From contig NZ_JAQGLK010000012.1 in the NCBI RefSeq assembly GCF_028292925.1, forward strand, positions 1 to 44,784: DNA of 44,784 bases, given 5' to 3'. Positions 24,060-32,613 of this stretch are shown in pieces; the stretch's first letter is position 1, and the number at the start of each line of letters is the position of its first letter. Origin of the DNA: Sphingomonas bacterium (GTDB lineage Bacteria > Pseudomonadota > Alphaproteobacteria > Sphingomonadales > Sphingomonadaceae). Both the position numbers and the translations under genes were made by a program. The notes under the pieces are model-generated. The model worked only from the letters and a program-made list of their open reading frames with translations, did not search any database and was not told the DNA's origin.

Positions 24060-26813
24060 ATGACTTCAGCCAACCGAAGTGTTTCGCATCTTGCATTGGT
24101 GATCGCATCGCTGTTCCCGGCGGGTGCGGGCCAGGCCCAATCCACCACTCCCCCGGTAGAACCCACCACGGTGGTGCCCGGCGTCCCGGAAGATATCGCT
24201 CCCGGAAGTGAAATCATCGTCACCGGCACGCGCCGCACCGATCGCACGGTCGCTGAGTCACCTACCCCGATCGACGTGTACAGCGGTGCCGAGCTCGTGA
24301 AGCAGGGCTCGGCCGACATGAACCAGATCCTCCAGAACCTGGTCCCCTCCTTCACCGTCGCCCGCTATGCGATCGGCGACGGATCCAGCTTCGTCCGTCC
24401 GCCCAACCTGCGCGGCCTGGCCCCGGATCAGACGCTGGTCCTTCTCAACGGCAAGCGCCTCCATCGCTCCGCGCTCGTCCAGATCGGCGCCAATGCGCAG
24501 AGCGCCGGCGCGCATTCGGCCGATCTCGCGCAGATCCCGGCGATCGCCGTGAAGAACGTGGAGGTGCTGCGCGACGGTGCATCGGCACAATATGGTTCGG
24601 ATGCCATCGCCGGCGTCATTGCCATGTCGCTGAAGGACAATTCGGACGGGATCAGCGGCTATGTCCGCTACGGCCAGTATTATGAAGGGGACGGCAAGGA
24701 TTACCAGGCGGCGCTGAATGCCGGTTTCGCGCTTGGCGACACCGGCTTCATCAACTTCAGCGGCGAATATGTGAACGCCGGCAAGACAAGCCGCGGCGTC
24801 ACCCGCCCCGGCGCGCTGCAGCTCTCGATCGAGCAGCCGACCATCGGAGTTCCCGAACTTGCCCAGCGTTACGGCAACCCGAAACTGGAATCGGAGCGGT
24901 TCTTCGTCAATGGCGGGTTCGATTTCGGCGAGAGCAGCCTCTACTTCTTCGGTAATTACGGCCACAGCTATCAGGAAGAAAGCTTCAACTATCGCCAGTC
25001 GGTCGACGCGACCGGCTTCGGCCGATCGGGCGTCTTCAACGACATCTTCACCGATTTCGACAACACGCGTGCCGGTATCCAGAGCGGCGCGGCAGGCGGC
25101 AACGTCTATGCGCCCAACAGCTACCAGGTCACCGGGCCCACCGCCCGCAACTATCGGCAGGTCTCCAACTGCTCCGATCCGCTGGTGCAGAATTTCAGCT
25201 GCATCTATCCGGGCGGCTTCACCCCGATCTTCTTCGGCAAGATCGATGATGCGTCCGGCACGGTGGGGTACAAGGGAACAACCGGCTTTGGCCTGAACTA
25301 TGATTTCAGCGCCGGCTACGGCCAGAACACGCTGGCCTACTCGCTCACCAATTCCATGAACCCGTCGCTCGGGGTCACCTCGCCGAACGAGTTCTACCTG
25401 GGCAAGCTCCAGCAGCGGGAAACGCTGGCCAATGCGGATTTCAGCTATCCGCTGGAAATCGGCCTCGCCAGCCCGGTCACGTTCGCGTTCGGCGGCCAGT
25501 ATCACCGCGAAAGCTACGAACTCGGCCTCGGCGACGCCGCCTCCTACGCGGTCGGCCCCTATACCGGAAACCTGGTCTTCCATCAGGACGGCACCCCCGT
25601 CTTTACGGGGACGCCGAACGCCGCCTTCAATTCCGCACTCGCGGTCGGCCCCGGAAATTACCAGTTCCAGCAACTCTCCACCACGCAGGGCGTCGGCGCA
25701 AACGGCTTCCCGGGCTACGGCCCGAACATCGCGGGCGAAAGCAGCCGGAACAGCAAGGGCGTCTACATCGACATCGAAGGCGACATCACGGAGGCGTTCA
25801 GCGTCGGCATCGCCGGCCGCTACGATCGCTTCAGCGACTTCGGCAGCACCACCAACGGCAAGATCTCGGCACGCTATGCCATCGCGCCCTTCGTTGCCGT
25901 CCGCGGCACCGCCAGCACCGGCTTCCGCGCGCCGACCCCGGGGCAGGTGAATACCAGCAGCATCGCGACGGGCTTCAACCCGGGCGATCCGAACCCGGTG
26001 GAATCGGCGACGCTGCCGGTTTCCAGCCCGGTCGCCGCCTTCCTGGGCGCCAAGCCGCTGACGCCGGAAAAGTCGACCAACTATAGCGGTGGCTTCGTCT
26101 TCACGCCGGGCGGCGGGGCGACGCTGACGATCGACTATTACAACATCGAGGTTCGCGATCGCATCGGTACGTCGGGCGCGTTCGACAACTTCACCAGTGC
26201 GCAGCGCCTTCAGTTCCAGTCGCTCGGTCTGGCGAACTTCGCCTCGGTCAACGAAATCCGCTTCCTGACGAACGCCTTCGATACCCGTACGCAGGGCGTC
26301 GATGTGGTCGGCAGCTACCGGATGCCGACGGACATGGGGTCGTTCACCACCACCCTGGCGTTCAACTACAACAGCACGAAGGTCACCGATCGCGATCCGG
26401 ACATCATCACCGATACCAAGGTGCGCCAGCTTGAGAAGACGCTGCCGCGATACCGGGTGGTGGCGACGGAGACCTGGGCCAGCGGCCCCTTCTCCATCCT
26501 CGGCCGGGCCAACTGGTACGGCAAGAACTCGGCGATCGACGACGGCACGGGGCCCAACGGCGAAAGCTATATCGAGCAGGTCTTTGGCAGCGAATTCGTC
26601 TTCGATATCGAAGCGACCTATGCGTTCAACGACACCTTCTCGCTCTCCGTCGGTGCGCAGAACCTGACCGACAACTATCCGGACCGGATCACGCTCGGCG
26701 GGACCTACGCCTCGACGAACGGCGGCCGCTTCACCGGCGATCTCTACCCCGATACGTCGCCCTTCGGGTTCAACGGCGGCTTCTGGTACGCAAAGGCGGG
26801 CTTCAAGTTCTGA
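24060..26813 (+). CDS. TonB-dependent outer-membrane receptor
   Basis: A 917-aa outer-membrane receptor for energised uptake. It has a signal peptide (about 1-26, ending 'AGAGQAQ'), a TonB-box-like 'EIIVTG' near residue 58, and a plug domain: 'DRTVAESPTPIDVYSG', 'RPPNLRGLAPDQTLVLLNGK', 'VEVLRDGASAQYGSDAIAGV'. A long beta-barrel follows, with 'GFRAPTPGQVN' and 'NYSGGFVFTP' in the conserved receptor region. The last residue is Phe ('YAKAGFKF'), as needed for barrel assembly. The ligand is not evident. Its neighbours are an exported amine oxidase and a cytochrome c, which suggests an amine, amino acid or peptide. Confidence 0.95.
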   Translation: MTSANRSVSHLALVIASLFPAGAGQAQSTTPPVEPTTVVPGVPEDIAPGSEIIVTGTRRTDRTVAESPTPIDVYSGAELVKQGSADMNQILQNLVPSFTVARYAIGDGSSFVRPPNLRGLAPDQTLVLLNGKRLHRSALVQIGANAQSAGAHSADLAQIPAIAVKNVEVLRDGASAQYGSDAIAGVIAMSLKDNSDGISGYVRYGQYYEGDGKDYQAALNAGFALGDTGFINFSGEYVNAGKTSRGVTRPGALQLSIEQPTIGVPELAQRYGNPKLESERFFVNGGFDFGESSLYFFGNYGHSYQEESFNYRQSVDATGFGRSGVFNDIFTDFDNTRAGIQSGAAGGNVYAPNSYQVTGPTARNYRQVSNCSDPLVQNFSCIYPGGFTPIFFGKIDDASGTVGYKGTTGFGLNYDFSAGYGQNTLAYSLTNSMNPSLGVTSPNEFYLGKLQQRETLANADFSYPLEIGLASPVTFAFGGQYHRESYELGLGDAASYAVGPYTGNLVFHQDGTPVFTGTPNAAFNSALAVGPGNYQFQQLSTTQGVGANGFPGYGPNIAGESSRNSKGVYIDIEGDITEAFSVGIAGRYDRFSDFGSTTNGKISARYAIAPFVAVRGTASTGFRAPTPGQVNTSSIATGFNPGDPNPVESATLPVSSPVAAFLGAKPLTPEKSTNYSGGFVFTPGGGATLTIDYYNIEVRDRIGTSGAFDNFTSAQRLQFQSLGLANFASVNEIRFLTNAFDTRTQGVDVVGSYRMPTDMGSFTTTLAFNYNSTKVTDRDPDIITDTKVRQLEKTLPRYRVVATETWASGPFSILGRANWYGKNSAIDDGTGPNGESYIEQVFGSEFVFDIEATYAFNDTFSLSVGAQNLTDNYPDRITLGGTYASTNGGRFTGDLYPDTSPFGFNGGFWYAKAGFKF

Positions 26814-26841
26814 TAGCCGCTCCTTCCGTTGCCAGGACGAT

Positions 26842-26866
26842 GGCGGCCCGGGCGTTCCGGGCCGCC
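26842..26866 (+). terminator. GC-rich hairpin between receptor and oxidase genes
   Basis: GGCGGCCCG (26842-26850) pairs perfectly with CGGGCCGCC (26858-26866) across a 7-base loop, 29 bp after the receptor stop. No U-tract follows, so it may be a partial terminator or mRNA-stabilising element setting receptor level against the downstream oxidase. The remainder of the 172-bp gap to 26986 shows no gene. Confidence 0.45.
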
Positions 26867-26985
26867 GATACGTGCCGCGACCGGAATGTCGATCCGGCTG
26901 CGGCAGGAAATCCGCGGCGGAATCCGGACTGCGGACAGGATCCGGTTCCGTCCCGCCCCCTTCAATCCAAGTGGATCGCACGCAC

Positions 26986-28560
26986 ATGACGATGACACGA
27001 CGCTCCTTTCTCGAAAGTCTCGGCTCGGTCGGCGGCACCGCGCTGGTGCTGGCCGGCATGGAGGCGTTCGGGATGGGCACCGCCTCCGCACAGACCCTGC
27101 CCCCGGCGCTGCAGGGCGGCGGCAAAGGCAAGTCGATCGTGATCCTGGGCGCAGGCGTCGCGGGGCTGACCGCCGCCTACGAACTGACCCGTGCCGGATA
27201 CAAGGTGCAGGTGATCGAGGCGCGATCCTTCGCGGGCGGCCGATCGCAGACCGCGCGCAAGGGCTTCCAGCTGACCGAGCTGGGTGGCCAACCCCAGACA
27301 TGCGAGTTCGACGACGGCCTTTATATCAACCACGGCCCCTGGCGGATCCCGTTCCACCAGCGTTCGACGCTCCATTACATCAAGCAGTTCGGCGTGGACG
27401 TGGAGTTGTTCAACAACGACAACGACAATAGCTACGCCTACTTCACCAAGGGCAGCGGCCCGCTGGCGGGCAAGCGCGTCCGCAAGCGGGAGATCGCCGC
27501 GGATGCGCGCGGCCACGCCGCCGAACTGCTCGCCAAGGCGGTCCAGTCCAAGGCGCTCGACCAGCAGTTCACCGCCGACGACAAGGAGTTGTTCCTCAGC
27601 TACCTGGATAGCGAAGGCTACCTCAAGGGCGCGGCGCACGATTATTCGGGCACCGACGGCCGCGGCTGGATCGTCAAGCCGGGGGCGGGCCTGATCGCGG
27701 GCGAGGAAGCCAAGCCCTACGCGCTCACCGACGTGCTTCACTCGAATGCGTGGAAGGTCCTGTCCTCCGTCTCGGAGTGGGATCAGCAGCGGACGATGTT
27801 CCAGCCCAAGGGCGGCATGTACATGATCCCGACCGGGTTCATGAAGCATATCGATCCCAAGCTGATCCGCTTCAGCACCGTCGTCGAAAAGATCCGGCAG
27901 GACGGCGGCGGCGTCGAGGTCAGTGTCGTCGACGGCAAGGGCCAGCGAAGCGTGGTCAAGGGCGATTACTGCCTGTGCACGATCCCGCTTTCGGTGCTCA
28001 AGTCGATCGACAATGGCCTGTCGGCTGCACACAAGTCGGCGATGAACGGCGTCGCCTATGCTCCCGTCGGCAAGATCGGGCTGCAGATGAAGCGCCGTTT
28101 CTGGGAAGAGGACGAGTGGATCTATGGCGGCCACGTCTACACCGACGATGCCGACATCGGCAGCGTCTCCCTCCCCTCGACAGGTTGGATGGGGCGCAAG
28201 GGCGTGCTGCTCGGCTATTACAATTTCGCGGCCAATGCCGCCAAGGTGAGCGCCCTTTCGCTTCAGGATCGGACCAGGCACGCGCTTGCGTTCGGTCAAA
28301 AGGTGTTCCCCGGCCAATATGCCGAGAATTTCGAAACCGCCTTCTCGGTCGCGTGGCACCGGGTGCAGTATAACCTCGGCGGCTGGGGCGTCTGGAGCGA
28401 AGAGGCGCGGGCACGCGACTATCCTGTGCTGCTTCAGCCCGACAACCGCATCTACCTGGCGGGCGAGCATCTCAGCCATCTCGGCGGGTGGCAGGCAGGC
28501 GGCATCGAATCCGCGTGGATGCAGATCGATGCGATCCACAAGCGGATGAGCGCGGCCTGA
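26986..28560 (+). CDS. Flavin monoamine oxidase family protein, Tat-exported
   Basis: A 524-aa FAD-dependent amine/L-amino-acid oxidase. The N-terminus carries a twin-arginine signal: 'TRRSFLES' (4-11), a mildly hydrophobic stretch and 'TASAQ' as cleavage region. The FAD fold follows: 'IVILGAGVAGLTAAYEL' (51-67), 'VIEARSFAGGRSQTA' and the C-terminal flavin signature 'IYLAGEHLSHLGGWQAGGIE'. ATG 26986 (MTMTRRS) is used; ATG 26992 would also keep the RR motif. Export means folded enzyme with FAD in the periplasm. The cytochrome c gene 64 bp downstream suggests electrons go to the respiratory chain rather than to oxygen; that is inference. Confidence 0.92.
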   Translation: MTMTRRSFLESLGSVGGTALVLAGMEAFGMGTASAQTLPPALQGGGKGKSIVILGAGVAGLTAAYELTRAGYKVQVIEARSFAGGRSQTARKGFQLTELGGQPQTCEFDDGLYINHGPWRIPFHQRSTLHYIKQFGVDVELFNNDNDNSYAYFTKGSGPLAGKRVRKREIAADARGHAAELLAKAVQSKALDQQFTADDKELFLSYLDSEGYLKGAAHDYSGTDGRGWIVKPGAGLIAGEEAKPYALTDVLHSNAWKVLSSVSEWDQQRTMFQPKGGMYMIPTGFMKHIDPKLIRFSTVVEKIRQDGGGVEVSVVDGKGQRSVVKGDYCLCTIPLSVLKSIDNGLSAAHKSAMNGVAYAPVGKIGLQMKRRFWEEDEWIYGGHVYTDDADIGSVSLPSTGWMGRKGVLLGYYNFAANAAKVSALSLQDRTRHALAFGQKVFPGQYAENFETAFSVAWHRVQYNLGGWGVWSEEARARDYPVLLQPDNRIYLAGEHLSHLGGWQAGGIESAWMQIDAIHKRMSAA

Positions 28561-28624
28561 GCCGGCACGCGCGACTGCCCGATCAGCTCAACCGTAAACC
28601 GAACAGCGTAACGAAGGTCCGGAT

Positions 28625-29062
28625 ATGAAAATCGTGCTTATCGCCGCCCTGTCCTGCGCCGGTGTCGCCGCGGCTGCCGTCGCACAGACCCCGGCGCAAC
28701 ATGCCGGCGCCGCCCAGGCGCCCGCGGGCGGGCAATCGGCCGTTGCCGGCAGGGAAATCTTCGCCACCAATTGCGCGGCCTGCCACCAGCCGGAGGGCGA
28801 AGGGATCGAGGGGGCGTTCCCCAAGCTTGCCGGCAATGCGTTCGTCGCCGGGGATCCCGAGGGTGTCGTCGCGACGCTGCTCAACGGGCGGGGCGGCATG
28901 CCGAGCTTCCGCGACGATCTGAAGGACGATCAGCTCGCCGCCGTCGCCTCGTTCATCCGGTCGAGCTGGGGCAATGCGGCCGCACCGATCCCCGCACAGG
29001 CGTTCGCAGCCCAGCGTAACGGGACGACGGAGGTGATCGCCCGGCCGATCCCGGCGCACTGA
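28625..29062 (+). CDS. Class I c-type cytochrome
   Basis: A 145-aa periplasmic monoheme cytochrome. Residues 1-20 are a Sec signal peptide ending at 'AVAQ'. An Ala/Gly/Gln-rich linker follows, then 'FATNCAACHQPEGEG' with the heme motif CxxCH (Cys50, Cys53, His54). 'PKLAGN' and 'NGRGGMPSF' supply the typical loop and the sixth ligand Met92, and 'LKDDQLAAVASFIRSSWG' is the C-terminal helix. A tail of about 30 residues follows. It is probably co-transcribed with the amine oxidase and is the likely electron acceptor. It is convergent with the histidine kinase gene. Confidence 0.93.
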   Translation: MKIVLIAALSCAGVAAAAVAQTPAQHAGAAQAPAGGQSAVAGREIFATNCAACHQPEGEGIEGAFPKLAGNAFVAGDPEGVVATLLNGRGGMPSFRDDLKDDQLAAVASFIRSSWGNAAAPIPAQAFAAQRNGTTEVIARPIPAH

Positions 29063-29120
29063 CGGGGGGGCTGCCGGGGCGATCCGCGGTCGATCGCTCC
29101 GGTGGCCGGGCGCGCGTCTC

Positions 29121-30545
29121 TCAGCCGTGGATCGCGGGAAGAGTCAGGATGAAGCGCGCGCCCTTGCCCGCCGCGCTTTCGACGACGAGGTCGCCACCCA
29201 TCGCCTGCGCCAGCCGCCGCGCAATGTAGAGGCCCAGCCCGGTGCCGCCCGGCTCGGCTGGATCGACGCGTTCGAACTTTTCGAAGATCCGCGCCTGATC
29301 GGCGCTGTCGATCCCCTTGCCCTGATCGGCCACGATCAGGGCGACGCGGCTGCCATCGCGCTCGCACCGCACCGCCACCGTTCCGCCGTCCGGCGAATAG
29401 CGGACGGCATTGCCGATCAGGTTGACCGCGATCTGCAGCGCACGCCGGAACTCCGCCAGCGCCGGCAGCGCCTCCGTCGGGGCAGGCCGATCGATCGTGA
29501 TATCGCGGTCGGCGGCACGGACGGAGAGCAGGCCGGCGGCACGGCGGGCAACGTCCGCCATGTCGACGGGATCGCGCATCGGGGTAAAATCGGGGCGTTC
29601 GATGGTCTGCAGATCGACGAGGTCGTCAACGAGCGCGAGCAAGTGCCGGCCGGCGGTGGCGATATCCTCGGCATAATCGGCGTAATCGCGACGCAGCGGC
29701 CCGTCGCTCTGGCTGCGGATGCTCTCGGCGCGGCTGATGATCCGGTCGAGCGGCAGGCGCAGCGCCACATCGAGCCGCCGTGCAAAGGCCGCGCCCTGCT
29801 CCTGACGTTCGCGCTCCGCACGTTCCTCGCCGGCGCGCTGCTGTGCCTGGCGCGCCCGCTCCGCCTCCTCGTCCGCCGGGTCCGGAACGGCGGTGGCGGT
29901 GCCGCGGAAACCCGCGAAACGCCCGTCCCCGCCGACCAGCGGCATCCCCGACAGCGTGAGCAAAGCGCCGGGCCGGGCCTTCAACTCGGCCGCCTGGTCG
30001 CGGAACATCGCCTGCTGCGCCAAGCCAAGCAGGATAGGCAGCGTGCCGTCCTCGCTTTCGATCAGCGTGAAGATGCGCGTCAGCGGCTGACCTGCGAAGC
30101 CCTGCGCGACATCGCCGATGCGATCCGCGGACGTGGGATCCAGCGCGCGCAGGTTGAGCGCCGCGTCCGTCTCCCACGTCCAGTCCGCACCGGCGCGCAG
30201 GAAATCGTGCGTGCGCCCGGGGGGCGCCGCGGGGAAGGGAGGGGTCGCCGGGCGACGTCTCCAGCCGACGATGGCCAGATCGATCGCATCGCCATCGGGC
30301 TGCGCGCGGACCCAGAGATCGAGATCGTCCAGGCCATCGGCCGCAACCACACCGCGCGAGACGACCACGTTCAGCCGCCGCGCCAGCCGCGCGACCGCCG
30401 CGATCTGGGGCACCGCCACCGTGCCACCCGCCGCCCCGCCGGCGCGCCGGTGCAGAGCGGCAAGCAGCGGATCGGCACCGATCAGGCGCCCGCCACGATC
30501 GATCCGCCCGCGCACCGGGGCGTTATCGTCCGCGCCGCCGTTCAC
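29121..30545 (-). CDS. Histidine-kinase-like protein lacking the phospho-acceptor His
   Basis: A 474-aa protein. The N-terminal half contains PAS-like sequence (about 115-220: 'DWTWETDAALNLRALDP', 'LTLSGMPLVGGDGRFAGFRG'). A short coiled coil (225-250) leads into a HisKA-like helical hairpin (253-316), where 'LDVALRLPLDRIISRAES' aligns with the usual 'SHELRTPLNAI' but has Val260 in place of the His. The ATP-binding domain looks intact: N box 'NLIGNAVRYSPDGG' (375-388), G1 'VADQGKGID', F box 'IFEKFERVD' and G2 'GGTGLGLYIA'. No membrane segment. Its start overlaps the stop of a small upstream gene (ATGA). It may be a DivL-like allosteric pseudo-kinase or an ATPase. Confidence 0.82.
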   Translation of the reverse strand: MNGGADDNAPVRGRIDRGGRLIGADPLLAALHRRAGGAAGGTVAVPQIAAVARLARRLNVVVSRGVVAADGLDDLDLWVRAQPDGDAIDLAIVGWRRRPATPPFPAAPPGRTHDFLRAGADWTWETDAALNLRALDPTSADRIGDVAQGFAGQPLTRIFTLIESEDGTLPILLGLAQQAMFRDQAAELKARPGALLTLSGMPLVGGDGRFAGFRGTATAVPDPADEEAERARQAQQRAGEERAERERQEQGAAFARRLDVALRLPLDRIISRAESIRSQSDGPLRRDYADYAEDIATAGRHLLALVDDLVDLQTIERPDFTPMRDPVDMADVARRAAGLLSVRAADRDITIDRPAPTEALPALAEFRRALQIAVNLIGNAVRYSPDGGTVAVRCERDGSRVALIVADQGKGIDSADQARIFEKFERVDPAEPGGTGLGLYIARRLAQAMGGDLVVESAAGKGARFILTLPAIHG

Positions 30546-30868
30546 CGCCGCCCAGCATTGCGCGTCGCGCGATCCGGCTCGGCCCGCACCTGCCGCTGAC
30601 CGGCGCCGAGCGGCCGGAGGGAAATCGTATCGCGGGCGGCAGGCGGATCCACCTGCCCTTCCGCGCAGGGGCGCAAGGCGAGGAACTGATCAGGGCGCGG
30701 GAGCCGGCGGGCGATCCGCATCGAACCGACCGGAAGTGGATCATCCTTGTGCCAGGGAAGGCGACTGTCGAGGTGACTGCCGAGCGCGGCGCTGGCAGCG
30801 GCATGGGCGACAGGGATTTGGGCGAGGAGCGACTCGCCAGCAGCCAGGGTGCGATCGTGTATCGGCAT
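30542..30868 (-). CDS. Hypothetical protein, 108 aa
   Basis: A 108-codon frame from ATG 30868 whose TGA overlaps the kinase-like gene's ATG (ATGA). The product is soluble and rich in Arg, Pro and Ala. The middle has 'LPWHKDDPLPVGSMRIARRL' and the C-terminal third is basic. Third-position GC is high as in its neighbours, and it fills the gap between two same-strand genes (33 bp from the one upstream), which supports it as real. No Shine-Dalgarno stands out. I do not recognise a family. Confidence 0.55.
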   Translation of the reverse strand: MPIHDRTLAAGESLLAQIPVAHAAASAALGSHLDSRLPWHKDDPLPVGSMRIARRLPRPDQFLALRPCAEGQVDPPAARDTISLRPLGAGQRQVRAEPDRATRNAGRR

Positions 30869-30901
30869 CAACGCTGGCTAGCCTCTTATCGTTAAAAGCC
30901 G

Positions 30902-32140
30902 CTAAACTCCTTCTGCCTGAACACGTCCCGCAACGTGCCGTTGCACAACGAAGAAAGATGCCGCTGCATAAAGTGCGATCCCCACCGCACCGGCCAGCCA
31001 CTGCCCGGCGAGCGCGAACGGCAGCGCCGCCCAGATCAATCCATCCGCGTTCGCCAGCCAGACAGGCGGGGATGGCGCGCCGAGCACCGCCAGGATGCGC
31101 CGCTCGGCCGCCAGCGCGACCGCGGCCGCGATGGTGACTGTGCAGACCGCGATCGCCCCCCACCCGGCTGCGGCCTGAAGATCATATCCCAGCGCCAGCA
31201 GAGTGGCCGCGGCGGCCGCATCGCGCAGGCGGTGGAACAAGGGCGCACGTCGCACGTCCGCCAGCCGGGTAGCCGCCAGCCGCTGCGCCACGGCCAGCAG
31301 CGGGCCGGTGAGCAGCAGCAGGACCAAAGCGGCCCAGCGCCAGCCGCCCAGCGCCGCCGGCACCGCCAGGAATGCCGCCGCGGTGCCGCCTGCCGCCAGC
31401 CACATCGGTTCCACGGCGCGGCCGATCAGCGGCCGGAGTGCGAGTTCCTCCATCGGGGGGAACAGGTAGCGCGCCGGCCAGCTTTCCGCCCGCCCGCGCG
31501 ACGCGCGGATCAGGCGCGGATCGATACCTTGCAACACCGCGGCACGATCGGCGATCAGCAGCAATTCGGGGCTCTGCGCGGTTGCCGGGGGGAAAGCGTC
31601 GATCCGCGTCGCGCCTTCCTGCAACGTCCGCCGAAGCAGGGTGGAAAGCATGTCCCACTCCCCGAGCATCGCCACGGTCCGGCGCAGCTGCGCGCCGTCG
31701 ATCAGCGCCAGCCCGCCCCAGCGGGTGAGTGAGTCGATCCGCTCGAACGCCTGTCGCTCGCTGTGATCGGGCACCGTTACCAGGCTCGGCACCGGCGACG
31801 CGACCAGCCGCGCCAGCAGCGGCTCACCGGCCAGGCAGCCATCGGCGATCACCAGCAGGCGCTCGTCGGGATGAAAGCGGTCGGCGGCATCGGCGGCGGT
31901 GCGTGCGACATCCACGGCGATGCCATCGCGGCGCAGCCGATCGAAGGCGGCGGTGAGCGCGGCTGGCATCCGTTCGACCAGAACGACGACGTGCGCGGCC
32001 CCGGCCCGGCGCGCGAGCCGCACCTGCTGCTCCAGCAACGTACCCCCGACAAGCGGAAGGGCGGCGCGAAGCCCCTCGCCCGCGTCGTTGACCTGCCCGT
32101 AGGCAGCTATCAGTGCGCCCAGCGCCACATCGGCTCTCAA
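30902..32140 (-). CDS. Membrane protein with nucleotidyltransferase-like N-terminal domain
   Basis: A 412-aa protein. Residues 1-180 resemble a degenerate NTP-transferase (MobA/IspD-like) Rossmann domain: 'ALGALIAAYGQ' where a glycine-rich NTP loop would be, 'LPLVGGTLLEQQVRLARRAG' and 'LLVIADGCLAGEPLLARLV'. The signature GxGxR is not seen. Residues about 235-400 have several hydrophobic segments ('WLAAGGTAAAFLAVPAALGG', 'WAALVLLLLTGPLLAVAQ', 'FALAGQWLAGAVGIALYAAA'). No CDP-alcohol phosphotransferase motif was found. Start is TTG 32140 with agggggga-like sequence close upstream, or GTG 32128. It lies between the Hpt gene and the small hypothetical gene, on the same strand as both. Confidence 0.65.
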   Translation of the reverse strand: MRADVALGALIAAYGQVNDAGEGLRAALPLVGGTLLEQQVRLARRAGAAHVVVLVERMPAALTAAFDRLRRDGIAVDVARTAADAADRFHPDERLLVIADGCLAGEPLLARLVASPVPSLVTVPDHSERQAFERIDSLTRWGGLALIDGAQLRRTVAMLGEWDMLSTLLRRTLQEGATRIDAFPPATAQSPELLLIADRAAVLQGIDPRLIRASRGRAESWPARYLFPPMEELALRPLIGRAVEPMWLAAGGTAAAFLAVPAALGGWRWAALVLLLLTGPLLAVAQRLAATRLADVRRAPLFHRLRDAAAAATLLALGYDLQAAAGWGAIAVCTVTIAAAVALAAERRILAVLGAPSPPVWLANADGLIWAALPFALAGQWLAGAVGIALYAAASFFVVQRHVAGRVQAEGV

Positions 32141-32230
32141 CGTCCCCCTAGCATTGTGCCGCGATAGGCGCTGGGCGGCGAAGTTGCAAAGGCATGTCGG
32201 CCCATCCGCCCGCAGAATGCGCGCGCGGGC

Positions 32231-32530
32231 CTAGCCGTCGAACGCGGCGATGGCGTTGCGGACGCGGCGCAGCACCACCGGATCGCCGGGGGCGCCGACC
32301 GCCGCTTCCTCGGCAATGCCCATCAGCGTGACCGCGCCGAAGCTTGCGGCCAGCCCCTGCAGGCGGTGGGCGGCCATCAGCCAGTTGCCGTCGGAGCGCG
32401 ATCCGGCCAGCATGTCCGCCGTGCGCGCTGCGCTTTCCAGAAAGGCGGCGCGCAATTCCGCGACCAGTTGGGGATCGTCCCCCACCGCCGCGGCAAGCGC
32501 TGTTCGAAGTACACCGGGATCGTAGACCAT
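32231..32530 (-). CDS. Hpt domain protein
   Basis: A 99-aa single-domain histidine phosphotransferase. The signature helix is 'AAHRLQGLAASFGAVTLMGI' (53-72) with phospho-acceptor His55; the usual Lys three residues later is Gln58. Upstream helices contain 'DPQLVAELRAAFLESAAR' as is typical. It would pass phosphate between receiver domains. It leads a same-strand group of four genes ending with the kinase-like protein that lacks its own His. It is divergent from the TipN-like gene, with 83 bp between the two start codons. Confidence 0.88.
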   Translation of the reverse strand: MVYDPGVLRTALAAAVGDDPQLVAELRAAFLESAARTADMLAGSRSDGNWLMAAHRLQGLAASFGAVTLMGIAEEAAVGAPGDPVVLRRVRNAIAAFDG

Positions 32531-32613
32531 TTACCACAGGTACATGGCAGATCGTTAAGGCTCTGTTGCCACCGATGCTTCCGCCGCGCCGCAAAGGTGG
32601 TACACAGGCGGTT

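Noticed and set aside
24258-27131. A 957-codon open frame on the minus strand opposite the TonB receptor
   Set aside because: It is antisense to a clear receptor gene, its product is Arg/Asp/Val-rich without domains, and GC-rich codon usage on one strand routinely opens such frames on the other.
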